Of a DNA stretch of 64,000 bases, positions 34,002-43,240 are shown one piece after another. The notes under the pieces were generated by a model. The model saw only the letters and a list, made by a program, of their open reading frames with translations. It ran no database searches and was not told the origin of the DNA. A program made the translations under genes and the position numbers. How positions within the stretch are numbered: the first letter of the stretch is position 1; every line of letters begins with the position of its first letter. The stretch is from Acidobacteriota bacterium (GTDB taxonomy: Bacteria > Acidobacteriota > Vicinamibacteria > Vicinamibacterales > UBA2999): positions 28,830-92,829 of the forward strand of contig JADZCN010000006.1 in NCBI GenBank assembly GCA_020851565.1, read 5' to 3'.

Positions 34002-35027
34002 CTACTGGCGGACGGTCGCTCCGCGCTCCACGGCCAGGGGCACGGCACCGAGCAGGCCGTAGGCCAGCGTCTTGGCGGTGCTGCCGGGCACGAAGATGAT
34101 GTCGTTCGGCTGGATCGAAACCTCGGGCTTCCTGCCCTCGAAGACGGCCTTGATGTCCACGGGCATCTCGAGGCGGCGACCGGACTCGTCGAACCGGACG
34201 ACGATGGCCTTGGCCAGCTTCGCCGTGCGCATCGGCCCGCCAGCCTTGGCAATGGCCTGGCTGCTCAGCAGCGTCGGCGGGTCCGGGAACTCGTACGCGC
34301 CGGGCTGGTTCACGTCGCCGACGACGAAGAAATGCTCCTTGCGCCGTTGCGGGACGTAGAGGACGTCGCCGCCGCGCAGCTTGACGTTGAGGTCCGGGCG
34401 GTTCCCCTCGTTGAGCGCGCGGAAGTCGATCTCGACGGCTTCGTCCGCGGCACTGGCGTCGGCGGCGCCGCCATTGGTGCCGTTGGTGGCCGCGGCACCG
34501 TCCGAACGGCGGCGATAGAGATAGCCGACCGGCGTCGCGACGTCGTTGAATCCGCCCGCGAGCGTGATGAGGTCGATGAGGTACATCTCGTCGCGGATGA
34601 CGAACTGCCCGGGGTCCATCACCTCGCCCAGGATGTAGACGGGCTGCGCACGATACTGCTGGATGCTCACGCCCACCCACGGGTCCTTGACCAGCCCCTC
34701 GGTCCGCAGGCGTTCCGCGAGGTGGCGCTCGAGCCCGGAGGGCGTCATGTCGGCGACCTTGATCACACCCAGGAACGGCACGTGGATCTTGCCCGTATTG
34801 CTGACCCGAACGGTCTGCTCGAACTGCTTGATGTTCGAGACGGCGATGGAGAGCAGGTCCCCGGGGCCGATGCGATAGCCGGGCTCGGTGCCCGCGGGCG
34901 CAGGCGCTGCCGCGCTCGTCGCGGAGGCCGCGGGAGCGGCTTCCTGCGCGTAGGACGGGGTCGCGAGCACGACGGACAGGCCCAGCACCAGGGCTGGCAG
35001 CACTCGACGGGAAATCGGGGTGGTCAT
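34002..35027 (-). CDS. Wza-like polysaccharide export protein (SLBB domains), second copy
   Basis: A 341-residue secreted protein. Signal peptide ends near ATPSYAQ. The poly-export domain (GYRIGPGDLLSIAVSN, KIHVPFLGVIKVADMTPSGLERHLAERL) is followed by two SLBB-type modules (PVYILGEVMDPGQF; FFVVGDVNQPGAYEFP) and a low-complexity insert (DGAAATNGTNGGAADASAADEA). No lipobox cysteine and no clear C-terminal amphipathic pore helix are evident, so pore formation is uncertain. It ends in a hydrophobic ALAYGLLGAVPLAV. It lies 21 bases downstream of a homologous gene; the pair may form a mixed complex. Confidence 0.9.
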   Translation of the reverse strand: MTTPISRRVLPALVLGLSVVLATPSYAQEAAPAASATSAAAPAPAGTEPGYRIGPGDLLSIAVSNIKQFEQTVRVSNTGKIHVPFLGVIKVADMTPSGLERHLAERLRTEGLVKDPWVGVSIQQYRAQPVYILGEVMDPGQFVIRDEMYLIDLITLAGGFNDVATPVGYLYRRRSDGAAATNGTNGGAADASAADEAVEIDFRALNEGNRPDLNVKLRGGDVLYVPQRRKEHFFVVGDVNQPGAYEFPDPPTLLSSQAIAKAGGPMRTAKLAKAIVVRFDESGRRLEMPVDIKAVFEGRKPEVSIQPNDIIFVPGSTAKTLAYGLLGAVPLAVERGATVRQ

Positions 35028-35048
35028 GGCGCTTTCCTCGGCCCGGGC

Positions 35049-36143
35049 CTAGAAGATGAGCAGTCCCGAGATGAGGACTCGCGGAATCGTGGACAGGATG
35101 CCGTACCCCATCGTCTTGGCCTCGCTGCCCGGAACGAAGATCACGTCGTTGGCCCGCACGTCGATGTCCGGCGTGTCGCCGCGGAGCATCGCTTCGAAGT
35201 CCACGGCCATCTCGCGGCGCTGGGTGCCCTCGAAGCGCACGAGCACGCCCTTGCTCATCTTGGCCGTCCTCGTCGGCCCGCCGGCCCACGAGATGGCCTG
35301 GAGCGCGGTGAGCTTCTTCTCCTCGGGCATTTCGAACGCCCCCGCGCGCCCCACATCGCCGATGACGTAGACGACGTCGATGGTGCGCCGCGGCGCGTAG
35401 AAGACGTCGCCGTTCCTCAGGACGTAGTTCTGCTCGAAGGCCTTGCCATCCTTGAGCGGCTGCAGGTCGATGCGAATGACCTCGAACCCGGGCCGTGCCT
35501 GATCCGGGGCACGAGCCAGCTGGACATCGTTCGCCGCAACGAACGTGGGACGCCACTCGGGCGCCGTGGCCGACACGCGGCGGTGCAGGAAGCCGTAGCG
35601 CGCGGCGGTGAAATCCAGGCCACCGGCCATGAAGATGAGATCGGCCAGCCGCGTCTGGTACGACACGCCGTACTCGCCCGGGCGGTCCACCTCGCCGAGC
35701 GCGTAGATGGTCTTCGACTCGTACGCGGAGATGAAGACGAGCACCTCCGGATTGTTGAGCAGCTGCCGATCCTTGAGGCCCGCGGCCACCGCCTTCTCGA
35801 CCTGCTCAGCCGTCATGCCGGCCACCTTGATCGGCCCGACCAGCGGGACCGTGATCTCGCCGGCGCCGCTGATCTTCAGCGAGAAGGTCTGCGGCGAGTC
35901 CCCCACGATGGTGAGGTCCAGCTCGTCACCGGGGCCCACCTCGTAATCCGGCGACAGGCCGGGCATCCGATTGAACGGCAGCTGCCGCGGATTCTTGGTG
36001 TTGCGCCCGCTCATGTCCACGAAGTTCCGCGGGAAGGCGATGAAGTCCGAGTCGACCTGCGCAGCCGCGGGCGACGGCGCCATCGTCATCCAGCCGGCGA
36101 CGATGAAGAGGACGGCGAGGAAGCGGAGGGAGCGATACGTCAT
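35049..36143 (-). CDS. Wza-like polysaccharide export protein (SLBB domains), first copy
   Basis: A 364-residue secreted protein. Signal peptide LRFLAVLFIVAGWMTMAPSPAAAQ. Then the poly-export domain (DYEVGPGDELDLTIVGD, EITVPLVGPIKVAGMTAEQVEKAV) and SLBB modules (TIYALGEVDRPGEYGVSYQTRLADLIFMAGG; VVYVIGDVGRAGAFEMPEEKKLTALQAISWAGG). The two tandem copies share the closing pattern NDVIFVPGS-AKT-YG-L. This protein should sit in the periplasm or outer membrane and conduct polymer across the outer membrane together with the Wzc-like kinase. Its ATG overlaps the stop of the upstream hydrolase gene. Confidence 0.91.
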   Translation of the reverse strand: MTYRSLRFLAVLFIVAGWMTMAPSPAAAQVDSDFIAFPRNFVDMSGRNTKNPRQLPFNRMPGLSPDYEVGPGDELDLTIVGDSPQTFSLKISGAGEITVPLVGPIKVAGMTAEQVEKAVAAGLKDRQLLNNPEVLVFISAYESKTIYALGEVDRPGEYGVSYQTRLADLIFMAGGLDFTAARYGFLHRRVSATAPEWRPTFVAANDVQLARAPDQARPGFEVIRIDLQPLKDGKAFEQNYVLRNGDVFYAPRRTIDVVYVIGDVGRAGAFEMPEEKKLTALQAISWAGGPTRTAKMSKGVLVRFEGTQRREMAVDFEAMLRGDTPDIDVRANDVIFVPGSEAKTMGYGILSTIPRVLISGLLIF

Positions 36144-38590
36144 GGTGTGCCCTCACTGGGACGAACTTTCACGGCCACGTCCATGGCCAGCGGCGCGACG
36201 CCGATACGCAGGGCGCCACCGGCATCTGCGGTGAGCCGTTCCTGCACGATGAGGCGGCCCGCCGGCGCGTAGGTGTCCCACCAATCGACGAGGTAGGTCG
36301 CGCCCGGCTCGAAGCCTGGAACGATGATGATACCGGACACAGGGTCCGGCGTCACGCGGCCGGATGGCCGCCGCCACTGGTGCTGCCGGTTCTGGATCCA
36401 GAGGTGCATCCGGCCCGCACGGACGTGCTTCTGGCCCACTACGCGGAGCGTGTCGGGCGTCACGGTGCCGCCCCAGTCCTCGTACCCGCCCTTGTTGAGC
36501 GGCAGGTCCCGCAGGAAGCTCGAGAGCGCCGCGTACACGTGGCGATGGTCGTACGCCTCGGTCCAGATGTGACGCCGCCACCAGTAGATCTCGTGCAGCC
36601 CGCCCGCATCGAGCGTGGACCAGAGGAAGTTGTGCAGCCAGATGCCGCGCGCGTCGGCGTCCAGCGGCAGCGCGTCCTCGCGATGATCCTCCGGCAGGTC
36701 GAGGCCGGCCTCTCCGCGCACGACCGGCTTGCCCACCTTCGCCCGCGCGACCATGTCGCTGTGCCAGAGATGGAAGTACGCCGTGTCCACGGTCATCGAC
36801 TGGCGCTCGTCACGCGGCGCCGGGCTGGTCGCGACATACGCGTGCAGGTCGGCGTAGTCCACGTTCGGGTAGGCCGGGTTCGCCCAGAACGCGGCCGCCG
36901 GGAACGTTCGCCAGAACGAGGTGGTGACGAGATGATCGTTGGGATGATCGATCCCGCATCGCGCGCCGGCGCCCGCGCCGGGCTCCACGCCGAACACGCG
37001 GCAGTGCATGTACTTGCCGAACTCGTCCGCCATCTCGTAGTGCGGTACCGACGCCGGATCGCCCTCGTTCACCAGCTCCCACGAGTGCACGCTCGGCGAG
37101 TAGCCCCACCGTGCCTGCACATACCGCCACCACGACTGCTGGAGCCACCGCGTCCGGTTCATGCGGCGCCCCAGCCCGTAGAAGCCGTCCGTGTTGTCCT
37201 CGCCCGACACCCAGCTGCCATCGTCGTTCAGCTTGAAGAACAGCTTGTCGTTCACCTCGCCGAGCACGATCTTGAGGAAGACGCCGGTGCGCTCGGCTGC
37301 AGCGACGACCTTGTCGAAGGCGTGCGCCTGCTCCTCGGGCACGTAGGTGTGCACGTCGGTCGACGGGCGGATGATGATTTCCGGGCCCTCCTCCACGCCG
37401 CCCAGCACCTCGCGCATCGAGATGGCACGCACGTAGGCCGCACCGGACCGGACGTTCTCCAGGGCCAGGTGCAGGCGGGGCAGGAACCGCTCGTCACCGG
37501 ACCACCACTCGCCCATCAGCTCGGTCCACCCCGCGGTGTCCCTGCCGTACATGGTGATGGGAGTCCCCGTCTCGGGCTCGTAGCAGTCGGGATGCGAACC
37601 GCCGATCTTCACCACCATCCCGAATTTCGGAAACTTCGAATCGCGAGGGCCGGCGATCCCGCTCGCCCGGTACTGCACCCTGAGCCGGTAGAGCGTGCGG
37701 GGCTTCACCGATTCGGGATTGTCGATGGTCTGCAGGCGACAGGCGTCGAACCACCCGCTGTCGCCGACCGGCTCGTAATCGAGCCGCATCGCCAGCGACG
37801 TCTCGCCGGTTTCAGTGTCCCGGAACGGCACCAGTCCCGTGACGGGGAGGTAGCCGCGATACTGATTCCGGCCGCCAATCCACGGCAGCCACGCCGACCC
37901 GAACATCGACGCCAGCGTCAGGCGGCCGAATGTGACGCCGTATCCCGCGAAACGCTGGTACTCCGGCGCGCCTCGGCTCGCCGGCTCGTCGAGGAACTCG
38001 GGCACTTCAAAGCCCAGGCCCGTGAAGAGCGTGCCGTTGTCGAACTCGAAGTAGCGCGGGTCAGCGGCGCTGACGCGAACGAAACCGCGCGCGGCCGATG
38101 GCGTCACCATGAAGGTGCGGCCCGGCAGCGTGGCCTCCCCGGCGCGGTCGCGGGCCTTCAGCACGTAGTGCCACGTGCCGGGGCGATTCGGGGTGAAGCG
38201 CACGTGCCATGCGGTCCGGTCCGTCGGGAGGTGCCAGTCGCGCCCGTCCTCGACCGCGTCCACGAACTCGCGCGCATGGAAGGCCGGCTGGCTGAACTGC
38301 CGGCCATCCGGGTCGGTGAACACCGCGTCGACCGAGATGCCCTCGCCGCGCGGCACGCCCGCGGGCGGATCCGGATCGAACGGCCACAGGAAGTTCGTGG
38401 CCTGCGTGCCCAGTACCTGGAACTGCACCTCGAGCAGCCCGTACTGCGGCAGGGTGGCCGGCGGCATCTGCTGCACGTCCACGATGGCCAGCGGCGCCGG
38501 CGCCTGCTCCGTGGGCTGAATCGCGCGCGTGGACAGGCCAAGCCCGCACGCGATGGCTGCCGTCATCCCCGCCCAGGCACGCGTCGTCAA
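36140..38590 (-). CDS. Secreted DUF5060/glycoside-hydrolase-like protein
   Basis: About 816 residues. The TTG at 38590 gives a coupled 4-base overlap with the upstream gene and a proper signal peptide (MTTRAWAGMTAAIACGLGLSTRA); ATG 38566 is the alternative. Residues 40-150 form a beta-sandwich like DUF5060 (FTDPDGRQFSQPAFHAREF, TWHYVLKARDRAGEA). The central part is a TIM-barrel-like region with WELVNEGD (candidate acid/base glutamate) and KPVVRGEAGLD (candidate nucleophile glutamate), as in clan GH-A. A long insert with an immunoglobulin-like or carbohydrate-binding look precedes it. Its place inside the export operon suggests trimming or turnover of the same polymer in the periplasm or at the surface. 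Confidence 0.8.
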   Translation of the reverse strand: MTTRAWAGMTAAIACGLGLSTRAIQPTEQAPAPLAIVDVQQMPPATLPQYGLLEVQFQVLGTQATNFLWPFDPDPPAGVPRGEGISVDAVFTDPDGRQFSQPAFHAREFVDAVEDGRDWHLPTDRTAWHVRFTPNRPGTWHYVLKARDRAGEATLPGRTFMVTPSAARGFVRVSAADPRYFEFDNGTLFTGLGFEVPEFLDEPASRGAPEYQRFAGYGVTFGRLTLASMFGSAWLPWIGGRNQYRGYLPVTGLVPFRDTETGETSLAMRLDYEPVGDSGWFDACRLQTIDNPESVKPRTLYRLRVQYRASGIAGPRDSKFPKFGMVVKIGGSHPDCYEPETGTPITMYGRDTAGWTELMGEWWSGDERFLPRLHLALENVRSGAAYVRAISMREVLGGVEEGPEIIIRPSTDVHTYVPEEQAHAFDKVVAAAERTGVFLKIVLGEVNDKLFFKLNDDGSWVSGEDNTDGFYGLGRRMNRTRWLQQSWWRYVQARWGYSPSVHSWELVNEGDPASVPHYEMADEFGKYMHCRVFGVEPGAGAGARCGIDHPNDHLVTTSFWRTFPAAAFWANPAYPNVDYADLHAYVATSPAPRDERQSMTVDTAYFHLWHSDMVARAKVGKPVVRGEAGLDLPEDHREDALPLDADARGIWLHNFLWSTLDAGGLHEIYWWRRHIWTEAYDHRHVYAALSSFLRDLPLNKGGYEDWGGTVTPDTLRVVGQKHVRAGRMHLWIQNRQHQWRRPSGRVTPDPVSGIIIVPGFEPGATYLVDWWDTYAPAGRLIVQERLTADAGGALRIGVAPLAMDVAVKVRPSEGTP

Positions 38591-40077
38591 TAGGCGCCCT
38601 TGCCCTTCACCACGGCGGGCAGCGTCTCGATGAAGAGAATCTGGAGGTCGAGCCAGAGGCTGTAGTTGCGCACGTAGTACATGTCGATGCGCACACGCTC
38701 CTCGTAGGTCAGATCCGACCGTCCGGAGACCTGCCAGAGCCCGGTCATCCCGGGCCGCACGCTGAGGAGGTTCATGCGCTGCCGCCCGTACTTGGCCGCC
38801 TCCTCCGGGGTGATCATCCGGGGGCCGACGAGGGCCATCTGCCCGACCAGCACGTTGAAGAGCTGCGGCAGCTCGTCGAGGCTGTAGCGCCTGAGGAACT
38901 GCCCGGCCTTCGTGATGCGCGGATCCACCTTCAGCTTGTGATGGGCCTGCAGCTGGGCCACCGCGTCCGGCTGCTCGGCCAGCCGGGCCTGTCCATCCAC
39001 GTACATCGTGCGGAACTTGAAGGCGTCGAACGTTTCCCCGCCGACGCCCAGGACGCGCCGCCGGTGGAACACCGGCCCGGGCGAGTCGAGCCGGATCCAG
39101 ATGGCCAGTCCCGCGAGGAAGGGCGCGAGCAGCAGCAAGCCGAGGAACGCCGCCGTCCGCTCGAAGGCGCTCTTCAGCAGCGCCTCCGTCGGATCGAGCC
39201 GCAGCTTCAGCAGGCTGAGGAGCGGCATCGGGCCGAGCTGCCGGACCTCCACGCGCGTGGTCAGCAGCTCGTACAGCCCCGACGACAGTCGCAGCTGCAC
39301 CGGAAGGGCGTCGAGCTCTTCGCACAGCCACAGGAGCTCTTCACGCGGCAGTGCCGTGATGGCCACGATGACGTCCTCCACGCCGTGCCGGGTGGCCAGC
39401 GCCGCCACCTCCGCGGTCCGTCCCAGGATGGGCACCGGCATCGAGGGCGAGGACTGATGGGCCCGGGTGGCGACGAAGCCGAGCATCCGGACACCGGACG
39501 ACTGCGTGTCCGCCAGGAAGCTCGCCAGGCTCCTCGCCTCCTCGTTCGTGCCGACGATGATCGCCGGCCGCAGGAGATACCCGCGCCGGCGAAGCGCGTA
39601 GAGCACGCGCCGCTGGATGAACCGGTTGGCCGACACCAGGAAGAACGAGAGGAGCCACACCGCGATGACCCAGAGGCGCGACACGACGAAGGTCGGGACG
39701 AGGAACGTGGCCACGACCACGAGCATCGTGGCGACGGTGCAGGCCGAGAAACAGCGCGACGTCTCGCGAATGCCCCCGAGCTTGGCCTGCGGGTCGTACA
39801 GGCTCGAAAGCGCGAAGAGCAGCAGCCAGAGCGGGATCAGGGTAACCGCCAGCTGGAAGTACGTGGACGGCGACTCGATCACTTCCGGCGCTACCGTGAT
39901 CTGCAGGTCGAACCGGACCCAGTAGGCCAGACGGAATGCCGCTGCGAGGGCCGCGGCGTCGGTCACGATGAGCCATCCGGCCATCAGGGCCCGCTGCAGC
40001 TGCAGGGACGGGCCGCTGATCTCGGGCTGGACGATGGGCACGCGAGAGCTGGTGAGCGGCATGGTTTTGGGGATCAT
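38587..40077 (-). CDS. Polyprenyl-phosphate sugar-1-phosphate transferase (priming enzyme, WbaP/WcaJ type)
   Basis: A 496-residue membrane protein. Four N-terminal helices (LIVTDAAALAAAFRLAYWVRF, LAVTLIPLWLLLFALSSLY, and so on), a Rossmann-like cytosolic domain (PAIIVGTNEEARSLASFL), a fifth hydrophobic segment (AAFLGLLLLAPFLAGLAIWI) and the C-terminal bacterial sugar transferase domain with PVFHRRRVLG, FDAFKFRTM, LRRYSLDELPQLFNVL, LVGPR and RPGMTGLWQVSGRSDLTYEERV. It places the first sugar phosphate on undecaprenyl phosphate, starting each repeat unit. The first sugar is probably glucose, galactose or a derivative, but the sequence does not decide. Start ATG 40077 overlaps the previous stop. 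Confidence 0.94.
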   Translation of the reverse strand: MIPKTMPLTSSRVPIVQPEISGPSLQLQRALMAGWLIVTDAAALAAAFRLAYWVRFDLQITVAPEVIESPSTYFQLAVTLIPLWLLLFALSSLYDPQAKLGGIRETSRCFSACTVATMLVVVATFLVPTFVVSRLWVIAVWLLSFFLVSANRFIQRRVLYALRRRGYLLRPAIIVGTNEEARSLASFLADTQSSGVRMLGFVATRAHQSSPSMPVPILGRTAEVAALATRHGVEDVIVAITALPREELLWLCEELDALPVQLRLSSGLYELLTTRVEVRQLGPMPLLSLLKLRLDPTEALLKSAFERTAAFLGLLLLAPFLAGLAIWIRLDSPGPVFHRRRVLGVGGETFDAFKFRTMYVDGQARLAEQPDAVAQLQAHHKLKVDPRITKAGQFLRRYSLDELPQLFNVLVGQMALVGPRMITPEEAAKYGRQRMNLLSVRPGMTGLWQVSGRSDLTYEERVRIDMYYVRNYSLWLDLQILFIETLPAVVKGKGAY

Positions 40078-41294
40078 CGCGACGCCATGGCCTCCTGGTA
40101 GATCTGCGTCAATCGGGTCGCCATCGCGGGCCAGCCGTGGTGCCGCTCGACGAACGCCCGGCCGGCACGCCCCATCGTCGCCCGGCGACTGTCGTCGGCG
40201 AGCAGCGACACGATGGCCCTGGCGAAGTCGACGGCGCCGTCGGCCACGACGAGATCGCGCGCCGGGTCGGCCGCGAGATCGCCCACGGCCGTGGAGGTCG
40301 CCACGAGCGGCGTGCCGCAGGCCATGGCCTCGAGCACCTTGTTCTGCACGCCGACGCCGTACTGAATCGGCGCCACGGCCACCGATGCCCGGGACAGGTA
40401 GTCGCCGACGTCGGGCACCTCGCCGGTGACCTCCACGCGGGGCCCGGCGAGCGCCGCCACCTCGCGAGGGGGACGGCTGCCGACAATCCACAGCCGCACG
40501 CCGGGCGCCTGGGCCCAGACGCGCGGCATCACCTCGCGCGCCAGCCACAGTACCGCGGTGGCGTTGGCGTGATAGCTCATCTTGCCGGTGACCACGATGG
40601 TGCCCGGCTCGCGAGATCCGCCCTTGGCGGATGCTCGCCGCAGGTCTACCCCGTTCGAGAGCACGCCGACGTGCCCCGCCGGCAGGCGGTCGCCGCCGGG
40701 CAGTGCCTGCAGCTCGCGCCCGTCGTCGGCGGAGGTCACCACCACGCGATCGAACCGGCCGGCGGCCACGGCCTCGTAGCGAGCCGTGCGCGGCAGCTCG
40801 AGGCGGGCGGCCCACCGGGCTCGCCACGCCTGGCTCTGAGCCGACGTCCGTCGGAAGAGGCTGGTGATGCAGTCCACGGCGTCCCACACGAGGGCCGGCG
40901 CGGCCGCGCCGTTTCGCGACCGCTGGTCGGCCAGGGCGAGGCCGTACCGCACGCCGCGCAGGTGCTCGACGTGCACCACGTCGATGCCACCGGCACGCAC
41001 GCGTTCGGCGAGTCGCGAGGCCAGGCGGGCGTTCCAGCTGAAATGCGCCTGCAGCGGGTCCGGCCCCGGTGCCGCGCGCAGGCAGTTCCACAACGATGCG
41101 ACCTTCGACACCCGCTCGGCCATCACCTCGCGCACGCCCTCCACCCCGGCGAGGGCGTCCACGGTCGCCCGCTCGGTCTCGTCGGACCACACCGTGGCCA
41201 CCGTCAGGCCAACGCCCGATCCCGCCAGTGCGCGGATCAGGTGATACGCGCGCGTGCGAATCCGTGTCGGGGCGTACGGCACGACGAAGAGCAC
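40074..41294 (-). CDS. GT4 family glycosyltransferase
   Basis: A 406-residue GT-B enzyme. The GTG at 41294 follows the previous stop by two bases and begins VLFVVPYAPTRIRTRAYHLIRAL. The donor domain has DVVHVEHLRGVRYGLALA, a VVTSADDG linker, VLSNGVDLRRA, VTGKMSYHANATAVLWLAREVMP, and the sugar-nucleotide segment VQNKVLEAMACGTPLVATSTAVGDL. The layout matches the neighbouring gene at 41297 and the divergent gene at 50919, which suggests an internal family expansion. Linkage unknown. Confidence 0.89.
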   Translation of the reverse strand: MLFVVPYAPTRIRTRAYHLIRALAGSGVGLTVATVWSDETERATVDALAGVEGVREVMAERVSKVASLWNCLRAAPGPDPLQAHFSWNARLASRLAERVRAGGIDVVHVEHLRGVRYGLALADQRSRNGAAAPALVWDAVDCITSLFRRTSAQSQAWRARWAARLELPRTARYEAVAAGRFDRVVVTSADDGRELQALPGGDRLPAGHVGVLSNGVDLRRASAKGGSREPGTIVVTGKMSYHANATAVLWLAREVMPRVWAQAPGVRLWIVGSRPPREVAALAGPRVEVTGEVPDVGDYLSRASVAVAPIQYGVGVQNKVLEAMACGTPLVATSTAVGDLAADPARDLVVADGAVDFARAIVSLLADDSRRATMGRAGRAFVERHHGWPAMATRLTQIYQEAMASR

Positions 41295-41296
41295 GC

Positions 41297-42472
41297 TCAG
41301 TGGTACACCTGGCTCCACGCCTCGTACACCTTCCGAAAGTCGTAGCGTGCTTCCACCGTGGCGCGCCCGCCGGCAGCGATGCGGCACGCAAGCGCGGTAT
41401 CTGTCAGCAGCCGCGTCAGGGCGTCCGCAAACGCCGCGGGCTCGTCCGCCAGCACCAGATCCTCGCCCGGCGTGGTCTCGATGCCCTCGGCACCAACGGT
41501 CGTGGAGACGATGGGCAGCCCCCAGCACCACGCGTCGAGGATCTTGACGCGCATGCCCGCGCCCGTCCGGAGCGGCACGACGAACGCGGCCGTCTCTGCG
41601 AGCAGGCCGCCGGGATCCTCGACGTACCCCCGCACGTCGATGCGCGCCTCCGGGCTCGAGGCGATCACGCGCTCGGCTCCCTTGCCAATCACGGTGAAGG
41701 TGGCGCCGGGCACGGCGCGCGAGACGGCCGGCCACACCTCCGCGGCAAACCACCGGACACCGTCCGCGTTGGGCGGCCAGTGCAACCCGCCGAGGAACGT
41801 CACGCGGGACGGCCGCGGCCGCGCGACCGGCGCGCTGGCGCGGGGATCCACGGCAATCGGTATCACGTGCTGTCGCCGGCGCGCGTCGGCGCCCACCGCA
41901 TCCCGATCCTCGCGACTGACCCACACGACGTCGTCGAACCGGCCGACGGTCTCGCGCTCGAAGCGCGCCAGCTTGCGGGCTTCGCCGCGCAGCAGCCCGC
42001 GGGCCACCGGATTGGAGTGGTGCTCAGCCATCCGCTCCGGCACCTTGAAGACGGCATTGTGCTGGTCCAGCACCTTGAGCCCCACGCCGCCGCAGAGCTC
42101 GCCGAGCGGCGCCATCCACAGCTGATCCGCGTGGAACGCGTCGAAGCCGCCGCACGCGAGCACCCGGGCGAGGCGCGCGTCCATCTCCGGCCGCCGATCG
42201 CGCCGGATGAGGAACGGCGTGTCCGACACCAGGCTCAGGGCCCCGTCCCGGAGGTCTCGCAGTCGGGATCGCGACATCGGCACCGGCTCCACTGATCGGC
42301 AGTAGCGGGCCACTTCCTCGAGATGCTCCAGCCGATCCTCGGGCCTCACGAAACAGAGCAGCGTCACGTCGTGGCCCGCGTCGGCCAGGTACCGCAGCAC
42401 GTAGTAGGCACGAACCTTCGGGCCCGCATCGAGCGGGAACGGGAGCAGCTGCGCGGCGAACAGGATGCGCAC
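41297..42472 (-). CDS. GT4 family glycosyltransferase
   Basis: A 391-residue GT-B enzyme beginning MRILFAAQLLPFPLDAGPKVRAYYVLRYL. Motifs include DAFHADQLWMAPL, KVLDQHNAVFKV, VVWVSREDRDAV, VTFLGGLHWPPNADGVRWFAAEVWP and the donor-site stretch MRVKILDAWCWGLPIVSTTVGAEGI. It lies 9 bases after the nucleotidyltransferase gene. It resembles both the next gene and the divergent GT4 at 50919. Cytosolic; one sugar of the repeat unit is presumed. Confidence 0.89.
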   Translation of the reverse strand: MRILFAAQLLPFPLDAGPKVRAYYVLRYLADAGHDVTLLCFVRPEDRLEHLEEVARYCRSVEPVPMSRSRLRDLRDGALSLVSDTPFLIRRDRRPEMDARLARVLACGGFDAFHADQLWMAPLGELCGGVGLKVLDQHNAVFKVPERMAEHHSNPVARGLLRGEARKLARFERETVGRFDDVVWVSREDRDAVGADARRRQHVIPIAVDPRASAPVARPRPSRVTFLGGLHWPPNADGVRWFAAEVWPAVSRAVPGATFTVIGKGAERVIASSPEARIDVRGYVEDPGGLLAETAAFVVPLRTGAGMRVKILDAWCWGLPIVSTTVGAEGIETTPGEDLVLADEPAAFADALTRLLTDTALACRIAAGGRATVEARYDFRKVYEAWSQVYH

Positions 42473-42481
42473 GAATCGGGA

Positions 42482-43240
42482 CTATCCGGCCGACGGCTCG
42501 CGCGACGTCAGGTCCAGCTCGAGGATCTCCTCGTAGGTGCCGAGGTCGCTGAAGCTGCCACCGGGGATCGACACGCCGCTCACCTGCAGGCCCTCGCGGA
42601 TGGCGCCGTTCAGGATCTTCGCGAAGTCGGTTTCGTTCGCTCGGACCTTCTCGTGCAGGAACTCCGTGAAGCGGGGCCGCCACACGATGGCCCCCCACAT
42701 CTCGGTGAGCGTGGTCTTCTCGCGCGGCTTGTCCACGATCTCCAGTGCGCGCCCGCCCTCGCCGAGCCGGACCATGCCGAACTTCTCCGGGCGCGTGGTG
42801 CGGAACAGCGCGAGCATCACGTCGTCCTCGGGAGCCATCGCGGCGCTCGCACGCGCGAACACGTCGGGCGGGGACATGATCGTGTCGGCCATGCCGAAGT
42901 GCACGGTGCGGTTGCGCGCGAGGTGATAGCCCGCGTCCAGCGCGTCGGCCAGCCCCGGCGAGGTGGAAGCGCCCGCGGCGGCGGCCGGCTCCTGCACCGT
43001 GTAGGCGATGTTGCAGCCAAAGCGCCGTCCGTCGCCGAAGTAGCCCAGCAGCTGCGCCTTCGTCTCGTTGATCACGATGACGATGTCGCGGACGCCGGCC
43101 GTCACGAGGTTGTCCACCACGAACTGCGCCACGGGCTTGTAGCGGTTCTCCCGGATGATCGGGTAGAGCTCCTTGGGATACGGGAGCCCGAGCCGCACGC
43201 CCTTGCCGGCGGCGGGAATCAGGCCAATCGCGTCATGCAT
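42482..43240 (-). CDS. Sugar-phosphate nucleotidyltransferase
   Basis: A 252-residue nucleotidyltransferase: GLIPAAGKGVRLGLPYPKELYPI (nucleotide loop and PK motif), VQFVVDNLVTAGVRDIVIVIN-like segment, a GMADTIMSPPDVF metal site, and a GTYEEILEL ending. The class includes RfbA, GalU and relatives that make dTDP-, UDP- or CDP-sugars. It is shorter than GalU and lacks the C-terminal helices of tetrameric RfbA, so the exact sugar cannot be named. Its start overlaps the stop of the ligase/polymerase gene by eight bases. Activation of one repeat-unit sugar is the likely role. Confidence 0.87.
   Translation of the reverse strand: MHDAIGLIPAAGKGVRLGLPYPKELYPIIRENRYKPVAQFVVDNLVTAGVRDIVIVINETKAQLLGYFGDGRRFGCNIAYTVQEPAAAAGASTSPGLADALDAGYHLARNRTVHFGMADTIMSPPDVFARASAAMAPEDDVMLALFRTTRPEKFGMVRLGEGGRALEIVDKPREKTTLTEMWGAIVWRPRFTEFLHEKVRANETDFAKILNGAIREGLQVSGVSIPGGSFSDLGTYEEILELDLTSREPSAG

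Noticed and set aside
36380..38593. A 737-codon plus-strand frame opposite the hydrolase-like gene
   Set aside because: Antisense shadow with no recognisable motif or ribosome site; the minus strand carries a signal peptide and catalytic motifs.
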